From NCBI GenBank assembly GCA_937907035.1, contig CALCTX010000150.1, positions 1 through 5,273 of the forward strand: DNA of 5,273 nucleotides, in the 5' to 3' direction. The first letter of the stretch is position 1. Each line of letters begins with the position of its first letter. Below the pieces are notes generated by a model that was not told where the DNA came from, did not search any database, and was given only the letters and a program-made list of their open reading frames with translations. Of the stretch, positions 4,544 through 5,273 are shown piece after piece. Position numbers and translations under genes: made by a program. The DNA is from an uncultured Selenomonadales bacterium (GTDB taxonomy: Bacteria > Bacillota_C > Negativicutes > Selenomonadales > Selenomonadaceae).

Positions 4544-5273
4544 ATGACTGTAAGGCGTATTTATGTAGAGAAACGTCAGGGATATTATGATATTCCCGCT
4601 CAGCAGATGTGTGAGGATCTGACGGAAACCTTCCGCCTGGTAGGCCTTAAAGCCGTGCGGCTTATTCATCGTTATGATATAGAAGGCCTTAGTGATGAGG
4701 AATACAAAGCAGTCCGTAATATTGTATTTTCAGAGCCGCCGGTAGATGTTGTCTATGAAGAGCAACTGCCGGAATTCCCAAATTCGCGGATGTTTGCGGT
4801 GGAATATTTGCCGGGGCAATATGATCAGCGGGCTGATTCGGCAGCACAGTGTGTTCAGCTTGTTACTCAGAAAGAACGGCCGGTTATTCAGACGGCCCGT
4901 ATCATTGTTTTAGTCGGCAACATTGATGATAAAACTTTTGCGGCGATAAAAGCCTATTCAATAAATGCTATTGAGAGCCGGGAAGCTTCATTACAGAAGC
5001 CGGAAACATTAGCGATGAAAACAGAGGTGCCGCCTGATGTTGCTACATTGATAGGCTTTGGCAACATTGGTCCGAATGGTTTGAGAGATTTTATCGGAAA
5101 ATACGGCTTGGCTATGAGTGTTGATGATCTGGCATTTTGTCAGCGTTATTTTCGTGATGTTGAGCATCGTGAGCCGACAATTACTGAACTGCGGGTAATT
5201 GATACCTACTGGTCTGACCATTGCCGTCATACGACATTTACTACGGCAATAGATAAGGTCGATATTGGTCGGG
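4544..5273 (+). CDS. purL: Phosphoribosylformylglycinamidine synthase (FGAM synthase), 5' part
   Basis: The first 243 codons of a large PurL; the frame is open past the right edge, and family members of this type are about 1,200 or more residues long. The enzyme makes FGAM from FGAR, ATP and glutamine, the fourth step of de novo purine synthesis, in the cytoplasm. Residues 4 to about 145 (opening VRRIYVEKRQGYYDI) form the PurS-like N-terminal domain; residues about 165-215 (TLIGFGNIGPNGL and onward) match the linker domain; TYWSDHCRHTTF (221-232) is the PurL signature at the start of the synthase domain, with the WSDHC histidine (226) corresponding to the conserved active-site one. A fused PurS-like domain shows that this is the single-chain form rather than the small PurL with separate PurS and PurQ; the glutaminase domain would be at the unseen C-terminus. 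The start is ATG at 4544 with GGAGGC 6 bp upstream. No purine riboswitch or PurR box was seen upstream. Confidence 0.95.
   Translation, partial: MTVRRIYVEKRQGYYDIPAQQMCEDLTETFRLVGLKAVRLIHRYDIEGLSDEEYKAVRNIVFSEPPVDVVYEEQLPEFPNSRMFAVEYLPGQYDQRADSAAQCVQLVTQKERPVIQTARIIVLVGNIDDKTFAAIKAYSINAIESREASLQKPETLAMKTEVPPDVATLIGFGNIGPNGLRDFIGKYGLAMSVDDLAFCQRYFRDVEHREPTITELRVIDTYWSDHCRHTTFTTAIDKVDIGR

Noticed and set aside
4322..4669. A 115-codon open frame on the - strand
   Set aside because: It runs opposite the end of the YhcH-family gene and the start of purL, both clearly supported by motifs and ribosome binding sites.
5009..5230. A 73-codon open frame on the - strand
   Set aside because: It lies opposite the purL region that carries the linker and TYWSDHCRHTTF motifs, with no sign of coding of its own.

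Overview
The window comes from a chromosome of moderate GC content. Most genes have strong AGGAGG-type ribosome binding sites, and two intergenic promoters match TTGACA-17-TAtAAT closely. Together with split (short-chain) chromate transporters, an Lrp regulator overlapping a class I aminotransferase, and a PurL whose N-terminus resembles the large form common in Clostridia and relatives, this suggests a member of the Bacillota (Firmicutes), possibly Clostridia or Negativicutes. The class is an inference and cannot be fixed from this window.

Layout from left to right. The window opens inside a GGDEF (diguanylate cyclase) gene on the + strand. Its end meets a perfect 18-bp inverted repeat that can terminate transcription from both sides. 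On the - strand follow two short chromate-transporter genes forming a two-gene operon (read from about 1660 down to 476) with its own promoter. Next, also on the - strand, is a single-gene XRE-type regulator with a GTG start, its own promoter, a possible operator and its own terminator. Then comes a - strand operon of an Lrp/AsnC regulator and a PLP aminotransferase, overlapping by 4 bp (ATGA); this resembles the alaR-alaT pair of Bacillus subtilis. A 167-bp divergent intergenic region separates it from a + strand operon of a YhcH/YjgK/YiaL-family cupin protein and the beginning of purL (FGAM synthase), which runs off the right edge. The purL fragment is a real gene although its stop lies outside the window.

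Working together: the Lrp protein probably senses an amino acid and controls the aminotransferase, and perhaps the divergent yhcH-purL transcript, because both start from the same short AT-rich region, which holds an imperfect 22-bp palindrome. The two chromate-transporter halves probably form one membrane transporter. The window looks mostly like ordinary housekeeping and accessory metabolism. I found no clearly new system, mobile element, CRISPR array or RNA gene. The points most worth a second look are the pairing of a sugar-anomerase-family protein with purL, and the candidate operators in the two intergenic regions.
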